The notes under the pieces: generated by a model
Databases searched by the model: none
What the model saw: the letters and a program-made list of their open reading frames with translations, nothing else
What the model was told of the DNA's origin: nothing
Position numbers and translations under genes: made by a program
Part shown: in pieces, positions 53,627 to 62,536 of the stretch
Numbering within the stretch: position 1 is the stretch's first letter
Layout of the letters: each line of letters starts with the position of its first letter
NCBI GenBank assembly: GCA_028280445.1
Contig: JANQLU010000008.1
Coordinates: 1-64,000, forward strand
From: Pirellulaceae bacterium
GTDB taxonomy: Bacteria; Planctomycetota; Planctomycetia; Pirellulales; Pirellulaceae
DNA: 64,000 bases
Reading direction: 5' to 3'

Positions 53627-54436
53627 TTATCGCTGCCTGCAAGCTGAAATCAAGGCCAGGATCGGCCGTGTTTGGTTGACCAGGGAAGTGGGAGACTGAC
53701 CAGCGAATTTGTTAAAATCTCGTATCATGTGAGATTGGTCGTAATACCCACATTGAATTGCAACATTAGCAAGATTCGGATGGTGCATTGCTTTGATCAA
53801 ATCAAATGCGCGCCGAAATCTCAAAATGCGAGATAGGGTTTGCGGTGTCACACCAACGTGATCGGTAAACCAACGGCGTAGTCGTCGTTCGTGGACACCA
53901 AAATTTTCAGCCACTGAGCGCGCCGGTATTCTTCCCTTCGACTTCACGATCTCGTCGGCTAACTTCGATAGTTTTGTGTCGTCTGTTGACCGCAGGTGAT
54001 CGCTCAAGACATGTTGGATATCAAGAATCTTGGTCGGTTTGGCAATACATTCCATTAACTTGCGACGGATGATTTTATTAAGACTTTCCGTGCAACAAGC
54101 AATCCTATTCGTCATCGCGGCCATGCCACCAGAGACAATTCGAGAGGCTCTTGTTGGACGAAATCGAATTCCAATAAGATCTGTTTGGCCCTGAAAATGC
54201 AACTCAAGGGGCTGACTAAAAGTGCCGATCAGCGAAACTTCGGGCAACGCGCATCTCATTCCATCGGGCAGTTGATAATTCGGCGGTTCCTGACAACAAA
54301 AGATCAACTCCAAACACCCATCTGGAAACAGGCGGAGACAGTCAGTGTTGTCCTTGATGTCAGTTCGGTGACGCCAAACACAACGAACAAATGGTTCTAG
54401 CGAAGGAATTGGTGGTTTTTCTTGATAGTACATCAC
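53627..54436 (-). CDS. AraC-family transcriptional regulator
   Basis: 269 aa. The N-terminal domain carries FPDGCLELIFCCQ and IGIRFRPTRASRIVSG, matching the DUF6597-type sensor of many AraC-like regulators. The C-terminal two-HTH domain reads GRIPARSVAENFGVHERRLR, RWFTDHVGVTPQTLSRILRF, and NLANVAIQCGYYDQSHMIRD with FNKFAGQSP, the signature second helix-turn-helix. Likely controls a neighbouring gene, possibly the PhyH gene divergent in function but on the same strand at 54564. Effector unknown. Confidence 0.9.
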   Translation of the reverse strand: MMYYQEKPPIPSLEPFVRCVWRHRTDIKDNTDCLRLFPDGCLELIFCCQEPPNYQLPDGMRCALPEVSLIGTFSQPLELHFQGQTDLIGIRFRPTRASRIVSGGMAAMTNRIACCTESLNKIIRRKLMECIAKPTKILDIQHVLSDHLRSTDDTKLSKLADEIVKSKGRIPARSVAENFGVHERRLRRWFTDHVGVTPQTLSRILRFRRAFDLIKAMHHPNLANVAIQCGYYDQSHMIRDFNKFAGQSPTSLVNQTRPILALISACRQR

Positions 54437-54563
54437 GTATTGTCATCGAAACAATAAAACGGTTAATACCGTTGTCATGATGACAAATACCTTTGCATCA
54501 ATGAAATTGTTCCAAATGTTTTCCCACACTCCTTTGAGACGCCAGCGTCGAAATCGATATAGG

Positions 54564-55436
54564 TCATTGAATGAATGTTTCCCAATTGACATCGTCATTG
54601 TGCGAATGGGTGAAACCCATCGCTCGTTCTTGTTTGACCGTTTCTTCGGCGCGGAAGGCCATGACATAGGTTTTTCGCCAGATGTCGGATGTGTTGCCGC
54701 CCGAGCCGTGAACGATTCGTTCGTCGTGAATCGTGACGCTGCCTCGTTTGACAGGAAGATAAATCGGCTTGTCTGATTCCAGGCTCTCGATCATCAACGT
54801 ATGGGACTCATCGCGATTTTGCGTCAAGTCATCCGTTCCGCTGTAGTCGACCGGTCGATGGGCTCGTAATTCAGGCTCTTTGTTGGTGCCGGGAATGACG
54901 ACGAGGCAACCGTTTTCGACATCAGAATCAGTCAATGCGAGCGAAAAAGTCGCTGTCCAGGTATTTTCCGTTTTCGGCCAATATCCCAGGTCTTGATGCA
55001 TGAGAAATTGAGCTTTCGCTTTGCCAGGTTTTTTAGCGAGAAATTGATCGTAGTCCATTACGGCGTTGCCACCAGCATAAAGTAGATTGGCAACGTTGGA
55101 CGCGACCTGATGAAAGATGTTATTTTTCAATTCGTCACAATAATGAGACGGCAACACCGCATTGACCAACCGAAATTTTTCTACCGGCGTGCCATAGGGC
55201 TGGCTCATATCGCAAAAGTCTCTGCCCATTCCAGTTTGTTTACCGGCGATAAAGTGCTCAAACCAATCGTCAAGCGTGGCGACTTCTGCTTCGGTCAAAA
55301 AATCGTTGAGAACCAAATAGCCCTGTTCGTGAAATTGTTCAATTTCATCTTGGGTCAATTTGTAATTCAAGCCGTCGCGACGGTGTACGCCTGAATCCGG
55401 ATTGAAGACTTTTTGAACATCAGTGGCTGATTTCAT
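54564..55436 (-). CDS. Phytanoyl-CoA dioxygenase family protein (PhyH)
   Basis: 290 aa from ATG 55436 with TTTAGGATC upstream; an open frame to 55520 looks non-coding. The 2-oxoglutarate/Fe(II) motifs are visible: HxD in FLMHQDLGYW, the distal His in RIVHGSGGN, and a following Arg in WRKTYVMAFR. N-terminal QDEIEQFHEQGYLVLNDFLT is the standard PhyH entry. PhyH proteins hydroxylate diverse small molecules and are abundant in planctomycetes. Substrate unknown. Confidence 0.9.
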   Translation of the reverse strand: MKSATDVQKVFNPDSGVHRRDGLNYKLTQDEIEQFHEQGYLVLNDFLTEAEVATLDDWFEHFIAGKQTGMGRDFCDMSQPYGTPVEKFRLVNAVLPSHYCDELKNNIFHQVASNVANLLYAGGNAVMDYDQFLAKKPGKAKAQFLMHQDLGYWPKTENTWTATFSLALTDSDVENGCLVVIPGTNKEPELRAHRPVDYSGTDDLTQNRDESHTLMIESLESDKPIYLPVKRGSVTIHDERIVHGSGGNTSDIWRKTYVMAFRAEETVKQERAMGFTHSHNDDVNWETFIQ

Positions 55437-55645
55437 ATTTGTGATCCTAAAAAATAACTGTTTGCGGAGATCGCGAAGATGACGCCCAACGATTGGTATC
55501 ATTGCCAATGATCGTGGCACTCACCCAAATTGCCGCCGTGCAAGTTGTTCGACCGCATATCGAGATGTAGGTTTCCTTTGTTGACCATCTTCAGCATGGC
55601 AATCGAACGGATGGTTTTCAAAGATTGGCGAATGTTGCGTTGGAA

Positions 55646-56383
55646 TTATTTTTTGTCGCCTTTCCCCTTTTTCGCCGATTTAATTTCTTTGATTCGGATA
55701 TTTCGGAAACGGATTGAATGCGGAAAGCCGTGATCTTGCAGTCCGATATACCCTTCGCTTTTTCGATTTTTCAGCGATGATTTTTGAAGGTTGATATCGA
55801 TGACTTCTTCGCCGTTGACTTTTACTTGCAATCGATTACCAACGCATCGAATCACCATTTGATTCCATTGGCCTGGAGGCTTGGCCATGTTTTTCGATGG
55901 CGCGATGCCAGGGATGATTCCACCGAGTGTGTGGTCGTTGGGGCGGCCTTTGCGTTTCGAAGAATCATAGACTTGAGCTTCGATGCCGGTTTTAACAGGG
56001 TTGTTTCGATCGTCGACGCGAAAGTAGACCCCGCTGTTGCCTTTGGCCGGATAGGAACATTCGACATGCAATTCAAAATCTTTGTATTTTCGCTTGGTCC
56101 AAAGATAGGCATCAAATCGTCCCCAGCCTTTTTCGTTTTTGCGAGGCTGAATTAATAAAGACCCATCCTTTTGCGGAATCCAATTGCCTTTGGTTGTCCA
56201 GCCTGTAAGATCCCGCCCGTTGTAAAGCTCTACAAATCCGTCTTTGGTCGAATTCGCGGTGTTCTTTTTGCTCTCCTGTTTTGTGCTAGGAGGCGAAGTT
56301 TTGCTTTGTGCCAAACAACTTGTGCTCACAAACAGCGGTAACACGATGCTGAAGAAAATGAATTTCCATGCGGGGTTGTTCAT
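55646..56383 (-). CDS. Secreted DUF1080 protein (3-keto-disaccharide hydrolase family)
   Basis: 245 aa with a signal peptide (FIFFSIVLPLFVSTSCLAQS), a Lys/Ser/Thr linker, then one DUF1080 concanavalin-like domain: FVELYNGRDLTGWTTKGNW, DFELHVECSYPAKGNSGVYF, GQWNQMVIRCVGNRLQVKVN and IGLQDHGFPHSIRFRNIRIK. Members hydrolyse or bind 3-keto sugars and are expanded in planctomycetes. Lys-rich C-terminal tail. Single gene. Confidence 0.92.
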   Translation of the reverse strand: MNNPAWKFIFFSIVLPLFVSTSCLAQSKTSPPSTKQESKKNTANSTKDGFVELYNGRDLTGWTTKGNWIPQKDGSLLIQPRKNEKGWGRFDAYLWTKRKYKDFELHVECSYPAKGNSGVYFRVDDRNNPVKTGIEAQVYDSSKRKGRPNDHTLGGIIPGIAPSKNMAKPPGQWNQMVIRCVGNRLQVKVNGEEVIDINLQKSSLKNRKSEGYIGLQDHGFPHSIRFRNIRIKEIKSAKKGKGDKK

Positions 56384-56694
56384 CTGATCGTCCTCTCTGA
56401 ATTCGGTCTGCTTTCAACAACGATTCGCAACATGTTGCATTTTCGGCGTAGAATCTTGCGGCGTCTACATGAGCAGGACGAAATATTAATACTTTTGTAT
56501 CAGCAGCCGCTTTTTCGGTTTGTCGCTAGATGGAGTTGGTGCTAACCCCGAAGACTACGACTCGCCCGAGATTCTGAAACCGTTGCTGCCTGTTTGCGAA
56601 GTTGACGAACACTCTTTACGTCGGTAGACATGATGGATATCTCTGAGCCTGTGCTTGATTATTCTTACGAATAAAGTGGTCGATTTCGAATCCT

Positions 56695-56764
56695 GTGAGC
56701 GACAAGGCGCTAAGCCGCCGGTTCGTTAGCGCTTCGTACCGGCGGCTAGCGCCTTGCCGCTCAC
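56695..56764. repeat. Palindromic repeat family C, copy 1
   Basis: GTGAGCGACAAGGCGCTAAG ... CTAGCGCCTTGCCGCTCAC, a near-perfect long palindrome. Copies 2 and 3 at 58030-58098 and 61801-61865. A half copy of a second palindrome (CGGCCGGTAGGAACCGGCCC) follows at 56835-56858. The gap 56384-57026 holds no gene I can support. Confidence 0.75.
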
Positions 56765-57026
56765 GTTGGAATTGCTTATGGCTGGCCTCCGCCGAGCCAT
56801 GCGTGTATCTTCATAATTCGACTGTCTAATAAAACGGCCGGTAGGAACCGGCCCTACTAACAAACTGCGAATGATCAATCGCAATGAACGTTGAGCAAAT
56901 TCGATTTCTTGCAAGAGGTATTTCTTGCACGGTATATTCAATAAGCACACTCGCATTTTGTGACAAAGCATAGTTGTCATTTGCGTTGCACTGAAACCAT
57001 GCCAATAGGTTAGTAGCTTGAGCACG

Positions 57027-58004
57027 ATGAAGGCCGTTTGCTTCAGCAAGTATGGTCCGCCTGAAGTACTGGAATTGAAAACTGTTGATAAACCGTCTCC
57101 CAAAAACGGCGAAGTGCTGGTTCGTGTGTATGCGGCAACGGTTACGCCGGGCGATTGCGAATTGCGTTGTTTCAAGTTTCCATTTTGGGTTTGGATTCCG
57201 CTGAGGCTGTACATGGGAGTCTTTCGGCCCAGGCGACCGATCATCGGGATGGAATTTTCAGGAGTTGTCGAAGCTGCAGGAGAATCGGTTGACACCGTTC
57301 GCATCGGCGAGGCGGTTTTCGGAGGCACCGGTCCAAATTTTGGTACGTATGCCGAGTACCGTTGTCAATCTGCATCCGCGGCGATCGGTAAAAAGCCAGC
57401 CAATGTGAGTCATGCCGAAGCTGCAACGATCAGTGTTGGGGGATTGAATGCGTTGCACTATTTGCGATTGGGAAAAATCCGCGACGGAGACCAGGTTTTG
57501 ATCAACGGTGCAGCCGGTTGTTTTGGAACCTACGCGATCCAACTTGCCAAACATTTTGGAGCCAACGTAACAGGAGTCGACCATCAAGACAAACTCGAAA
57601 TTATGACCGAATTGGGTGCCGATGCCGTTATCGATTACACGAAAGAGGACTTCACCGACAACGGAGTCAAGTATGACCTCATTCTGGAAGTTACTGGTAA
57701 AGCATCCTATTCAAAATGCCTGGGTAGTTTGAAACCGGACGGTCGATTGGTTCTTGCAAATCCAAAATTCATGAAGATGTTGCGGACACCACTGACGAAT
57801 CTTTTAGGTCGAAAAAAAGTTTCTTTTGCATTCGCCAAAGATCGTTCTGAAGATCTTCAGTACGTTGCCGATTTGATCGCGTCGAATACGCTCAAAGTCG
57901 TTATTGATCGTAGTTTTCCATTAGGACAAATTGTCGAAGCTCATCGTTATGTCGAGTCGGGCAGCAAGATCGGACAAGTCGTGGTGCAAGTTGCTGAACC
58001 GTAG
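57027..58004 (+). CDS. Zinc-free MDR-type NAD(P)-dependent oxidoreductase
   Basis: About 325 aa from ATG 57027 (an in-frame TTG lies at 57018). The order is that of quinone-oxidoreductase-like medium-chain dehydrogenases: GPPEVLELKTVDKPSPKNGE, VTPGDCELR, GMEFSGVVEAAGESVDTVR, and the Rossmann loop INGAAGCFGTYAIQLAKHFG. The structural-zinc cysteine cluster is absent. C-terminal QIVEAHRYVESGSKIGQVVV is typical. Reduces an enal or quinone using NAD(P)H. Flanked by family C palindromes. Confidence 0.88.
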   Translation: MKAVCFSKYGPPEVLELKTVDKPSPKNGEVLVRVYAATVTPGDCELRCFKFPFWVWIPLRLYMGVFRPRRPIIGMEFSGVVEAAGESVDTVRIGEAVFGGTGPNFGTYAEYRCQSASAAIGKKPANVSHAEAATISVGGLNALHYLRLGKIRDGDQVLINGAAGCFGTYAIQLAKHFGANVTGVDHQDKLEIMTELGADAVIDYTKEDFTDNGVKYDLILEVTGKASYSKCLGSLKPDGRLVLANPKFMKMLRTPLTNLLGRKKVSFAFAKDRSEDLQYVADLIASNTLKVVIDRSFPLGQIVEAHRYVESGSKIGQVVVQVAEP

Positions 58005-58029
58005 CACGGTCGTTGTTCGGGAACCACCC

Positions 58030-58098
58030 GTGAGCGGCAAGGCGCTAGCCGCCGGTAAGAAGCACCAACGAACCGGCGGCTAGCGCCTTGCCGCTCAC
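58030..58098. repeat. Palindromic repeat family C, copy 2
   Basis: GTGAGCGGCAAGGCGCTAGC ... AACCGGCGGCTAGCGCCTTG then CCGCTCAC. Could act as a bidirectional terminator or a REP-like element after the oxidoreductase gene. Confidence 0.75.
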
Positions 58099-58359
58099 AG
58101 ATCAGGCTCCCGCCGACCCGACGTTACAATCTGCCGCCGAACCGATATGACATGCTGGTAGCTCGGCAGGAGCCTCGCCCTCCCGAATGCCAATCTGAAT
58201 TGACTAGACCAAAATTGACGCAACGAAAACATTGGTATAGTTGCATCGAATGTTTGTAATGAGAAATGGTGAAAATAAACTGTTGAATCTTGACTCGTTA
58301 TAGGAACAGATCCAGACTTGCAGAAACGCTAACAAGAATTCCATTACCGAGTGTTGATC

Positions 58360-59316
58360 ATGAAACGAGTTGTCACCAGTTTACATTGCAATTTGTGGTT
58401 ATGCTTTGCCGTTGTATTGATTGCGTCGTTAGGTTGTTATTCTGAGAAAAAAAGTGCGAGCCAAAGTGAACCCAAACGGAATGTGACTATCACGCAGTTG
58501 ACAAACACGGATTTTGATAGCGGCCAACCATTTTGGTCTCCTGAGGGAAGCCAAATATCGTTTGTTTCAAACCGCAGTGGGTCGTGGCAGATTTGGGTCA
58601 TCAATGCCGACGGAACCGACGTCCGGCGAATCACCCGAGACGATCAACTGACTCACTCGTGGCCGAGTTGGCATCCCGATGGAAAAAAGATTGTCTTTTA
58701 TACGGGGACTGGCGAAGACTGCCAGACCTGGATTTTTGATCTAGAAACCAAGACCAAAAAACCTCTGTTGGATAGTGATGATCAGCAAAACGATTTTCGA
58801 CCGTTGTTTTCTCCCGACAGCAAATACATTTTGTTTGATCGTGTTGGTCCAGCAACCCAAGGAAATCACGATCTGTTCAAATTGGAACGCAGCAGCAAAG
58901 CATTGACTCAGCTGACAAAAAATTCAGCCTATGATTCCGACGCACGGTGGTCGCCCGATGGCAAGCAAATCGTATTTCATTCGGATCGTGATTCCGAGAA
59001 ACGATTTCATACCCAAATTTTCGTCATGCAAGCCGACGGTTCAAACATCAAACAACTGACCAATGATGCGACGAGAAATTCGTATCCCTGTTGGTCGCCA
59101 GACGGAAAACGAATTGTCTATTCTGCAAAAACTGGAGAACATCGTGCGCTATGGATCATAAACGCCGATGGATCTGGTAAACGAAAATTGACTGAGTTCG
59201 AAGGGTTTAATTGTGAACCGGCGTGGTCTCCATGCGGCAACATGATCGCATTTGTCTCCAACCGATACGGCAAGTCCCGAGAAATAGCGATTCTGCATCT
59301 GGGTTCTAAGCCATAG
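58360..59316 (+). CDS. TolB-like beta-propeller lipoprotein (PD40 repeats)
   Basis: About 318 aa. A signal peptide ends in a lipobox (CFAVVLIASLGC), so the mature protein starts at Cys and should be lipid-anchored. Five to six PD40/WD40-like repeats follow, each with FWSPEGSQISFVSNRSGSW, DGKKIVFYTG, RWSPDGKQIVFHSDRDS or similar, as in the C-terminal propeller of TolB. The TolB N-terminal domain is missing. Likely binds a partner or sugar at the envelope. Single gene. Confidence 0.88.
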   Translation: MKRVVTSLHCNLWLCFAVVLIASLGCYSEKKSASQSEPKRNVTITQLTNTDFDSGQPFWSPEGSQISFVSNRSGSWQIWVINADGTDVRRITRDDQLTHSWPSWHPDGKKIVFYTGTGEDCQTWIFDLETKTKKPLLDSDDQQNDFRPLFSPDSKYILFDRVGPATQGNHDLFKLERSSKALTQLTKNSAYDSDARWSPDGKQIVFHSDRDSEKRFHTQIFVMQADGSNIKQLTNDATRNSYPCWSPDGKRIVYSAKTGEHRALWIINADGSGKRKLTEFEGFNCEPAWSPCGNMIAFVSNRYGKSREIAILHLGSKP

Positions 59317-59430
59317 TTGCAGTCAGATCGTAAGTGCGAAACGTGAGTGAGGGGTTACGTTTCACCGCGCGTCAGCATGGTTGTGGTCCCTCGCTCACGC
59401 TTCGGGTTGCGATTTTATTTATGCAAATCA

Positions 59431-59487
59431 AGTAGGGCCGGTTCCCACCGGCCGATCTAACAAATGGCCGGTGGGAACCGGCCCTAC
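59431..59487. repeat. Palindromic repeat family D
   Basis: AGTAGGGCCGGTTCCCACCG and GGTGGGAACCGGCCCTAC form a long hairpin around a 12-base loop. A half copy lies at 56835-56858. Common style of intergenic palindrome in planctomycetes. Confidence 0.7.
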
Positions 59488-59600
59488 GGTTTCCGGCAAC
59501 GACATTCGCAGCGTCACACCAAATTGGGTAAGATTTTGAACAAATCGCGAGAATTTCATATACTTGTTGCAACCGACAATTTTGAGCAAAGGAGAAAGCA

Positions 59601-61754
59601 ATGAAATGGTCAAGTTTCAATTTGATGGCATTTTCATTCGTTCTCCTCGTCGCACTTCCAGCGGCTCCAACCCTCGGACAAAAACAACCCAACCCCAAGC
59701 AGGAGAACGAGAAAAAAAATACTCCGGCCAACAAACTTGCGCTGAAGATCAGTGAAGAAAATTTGTTGGTGTCTCCGCAAAAACGTGTGGCGGTTTTGTC
59801 AGAATACATCCGCAAACACAAATCGAAAACTCTCGAGGCGGCCGATGCTCATCTGGCCGAACATGGTTTTGATTCGATCGGGGTCCAATTTGCAGACGCC
59901 GTGATCGACTTGTTACTCAATGGCCAGCTCAACGCGGATTTAAAATGGTCGACCCGTGAAACCGCGATACTAACGACTCATTTCAAACAAGCGATCGACG
60001 AAACGTTGGACGAGCTTCGAAAACAGCCGTTTATGCAACCTCGACTGTCCGGCCCCACAAATTGGGAAGGATATGAAAAACTGCTTTGGGATGTGCATGT
60101 TTTTCGGAATCGTGTCGCATTCGTTGAACGATTGTGTGAGATTTGCGAACAGAAAACAGCCCGCACTCGAAAAAAGAGCGCGCTCAAAAAACAACCTGTC
60201 GCAGACAACAATTCGCTGACGTTTCCATTTGATAAGAAACTGGCCGAGATTCGCGCAATCGCACGCGATTTGGAAGAGCGTGAAATCGAATTGAGGATTT
60301 ATCGTTTGGAAGATTCGACGCAAATCCTCAAGTCATCCAAGGACAAGGCCAAAAAATTGCTGGCCGGTTTCGCGATGCAGCATGACTACGATGTCGTTCG
60401 CCAGTTTTATCAAGCCAACCAGCCTGATGCGATTCGACGTTCGAACCTCAAAGGCGAAGGAATCTTGGAGAGCGTTGATGAGTTGATGAAGCTCGGCCAA
60501 AAGCATGGCAAAGAACAAATTGAAAAAGGCACGTTGCTGATGACCGGTCTCCACTGGTGGCTTCGTGGTCGTTATGGTGCTGGTCCGCTGGCCAACGGTC
60601 AATTGAAACCCAAGTCGGCGATGAAAAATCCAGCCGAGATGTTTTCGTTGTACATGCCTCGGGCGTTTCCCAAACCAACACCTCCGAACGTTTCGTCGCG
60701 TGAACGTATGCCGACCTATGATCGACGGCATTACTATCAATGGGCGGTGGAATATCGGCCTGTCACGTTGGTCGTTTCTTCCGCCAGACATGATCGAGAT
60801 GCTGTTTCGTCGACGATCACAGATAGCAAGCTGTTGTCACGAAAAATACAAGGATTTGAAGGGTTTTGGTGAGGCAGATATTCGATACGTATGGTTCGTA
60901 CGGATGTCATCAAATATTCTCTCCTCGACAAAAAAGGCGACTATTTAACTTACACAACACAAAAAGTCATTGCACCGGCTGACAAAACGATGATCTATCG
61001 ATTGGTTGGCAGTTATGAATATACGATGGCTTTGCAGTATTTGGAGTATCTGGTCAATCATTCGACCATGGACGAAATCAAAGTTTACAACAAGATCATC
61101 GCGTCACGGCCTGAGTTTCAGGTTTATACGCAACCGCATCTTTATTCACGTCAGTCGAGTCAATACAACGTTCATCAGGGAATCGAATGGGTGCTCGCGT
61201 TTGCTCGTCTCGAATTGGCAGGAGTACTGGCTGCCTATTCTGACATTCCGGAGCCTTTTGAAATGTTGCGACCAACAGTGCTCGAACGATCCGCATTGAA
61301 TCAATTGGTTTTGTCCGATACCGCGGTTCATATCAAGGCGATTCTCAACGACAAGTATTACAACAAGATGATCAAGGAGAGCAAAAAAGGGATTGGCAGT
61401 GAAACACTGGCGTACTTGCGACGTCTCAAATTGATTACGCATTTCTTGAATTATTCGAATCGGCATCTCCAGAAAACGAAACAACCGATCATGGCCAAAT
61501 CGTTTATCGACTGGTCGAATGTTTTTCGGACCAATGCTCGGAAATTGTTGGCGATCATCAATCGTGATCTGCAAAGATCGAATCGAACCAACACGGTTAC
61601 ACTCAATGAAAATTCGAGATTGCGAACCGCAGTGTTGAGCACCGACAATTGTATTTGCAGACTGGATAGCATTGTCGTGGGAAATCAAGTCATTGAAAAG
61701 AAAAAACCCAGGCGCAAACCGAATCGACTGGTGGGCCCGCCGACGGGCAACTAG
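59601..61754 (+). CDS. Secreted hypothetical protein, interrupted by two compensating frameshifts
   Basis: ATG 59601 with AAAGGAGAAAGC upstream and a clear signal peptide (MAFSFVLLVALPAAPTLGQ). The frame runs to a stop at 60870 and resumes in the same frame from 60891 to 61754. Between about 60778 and 60892, plausible sequence lies in another frame: PPDMIEMLFRRRSQIASCCH, then EKYKDLKGFGEADIRYVW. This joins both halves into one protein of about 718 aa (VTLVV before, RTDVIKYSLLD after). One extra base near 60780 and one missing near 60892 explain this. No known domain; helix-rich with a central basic part. Either an assembly error or a recent pseudogene. Confidence 0.65.
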
Positions 61755-61800
61755 CGAGGGACTAAGTCGCGTTGATTAAATTGGAGAGTTGTGATTTGAA

Positions 61801-61865
61801 CTGAGCGGCAAGGCGTAGCCGCCGGTATTCGAGGGTTTACCGGCGGCTAGCGCCTTGCCGCTCAC
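61801..61865. repeat. Palindromic repeat family C, copy 3
   Basis: TGAGCGGCAAGGCGTAGCCG ... ACCGGCGGCTAGCGCCTTGC then CGCTCAC, between two convergent genes and probably able to terminate both. Confidence 0.75.
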
Positions 61866-61889
61866 ATATATTCAACACTAACTATCCGT

Positions 61890-62528
61890 TCAACTCGAAA
61901 CTTGATCGTGATCCAGATCATCTCCGAGCTGGAGCCGCAAGCGTTTGAGCACACGGGATTTGGCGACACGGACGGCGCCGCTTTTCATGCCAAGCTTGTT
62001 TCCGGCTTCGGTTGCGTTGAGTCCGTTAATGACAACTTCCCAAAACGCATTCCAGGTTCGGTCGGTAAAATCATCTCGAATCTGAGCGATCGCGCGTAGA
62101 AACAGTGCGTGTTCTTCGCGCAACTCGTCTTCGTCGCGAACCAGAAAATCATCATCGTCGGGCGTTTGCGACAATCGTCGATGTGCTTCGCTGCCTCCGA
62201 TTGCAGAAACCCGATTTTGATTGCGGCGAAAAAAATCGACGACTTTGCTGTGCGTGACTGTACGCAACCATCCGCGAAAGGTATCGGATTCGTTTTGTTT
62301 CTGAAACGATTTGATGTTACTGACGACCGACCGAAATACGTCTTGAGTCACATCGCCGCAATCCTGTTCTGCCAGGCCGAATTTCCGACACCAAAAAACG
62401 ATCAACGGAGAGTACAATTCCACCAGCTCTTGCCAGGCTGGCAAGTCGTTTTCCTGCAAACGAACAATCAAACTTCGAGACGTAGAGCCGTCAAAGTCTC
62501 GGTCGTTTTTTCGGGTTGTACTATCCAT
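61890..62528 (-). CDS. ECF-family RNA polymerase sigma factor (second copy of the kinase-linked type)
   Basis: About 212 aa from ATG 62528; the longer open frame to 62708 overlaps the kinase gene. Region 2: DLPAWQELVELYSPLIVFWC and FRGWLRTVTHSKVVDFFRRN. Region 4: LNATEAGNKLGMKSGAVRVA and KSRVLKRLRLQ. Same family as the sigma factor at 15081, sharing AIGGS after region 2. It is preceded 8 bases upstream by a Ser/Thr kinase gene on the same strand, the reverse gene order of the first module. Confidence 0.9.
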   Translation of the reverse strand: MDSTTRKNDRDFDGSTSRSLIVRLQENDLPAWQELVELYSPLIVFWCRKFGLAEQDCGDVTQDVFRSVVSNIKSFQKQNESDTFRGWLRTVTHSKVVDFFRRNQNRVSAIGGSEAHRRLSQTPDDDDFLVRDEDELREEHALFLRAIAQIRDDFTDRTWNAFWEVVINGLNATEAGNKLGMKSGAVRVAKSRVLKRLRLQLGDDLDHDQVSS

Positions 62529-62536
62529 GAATGTTT

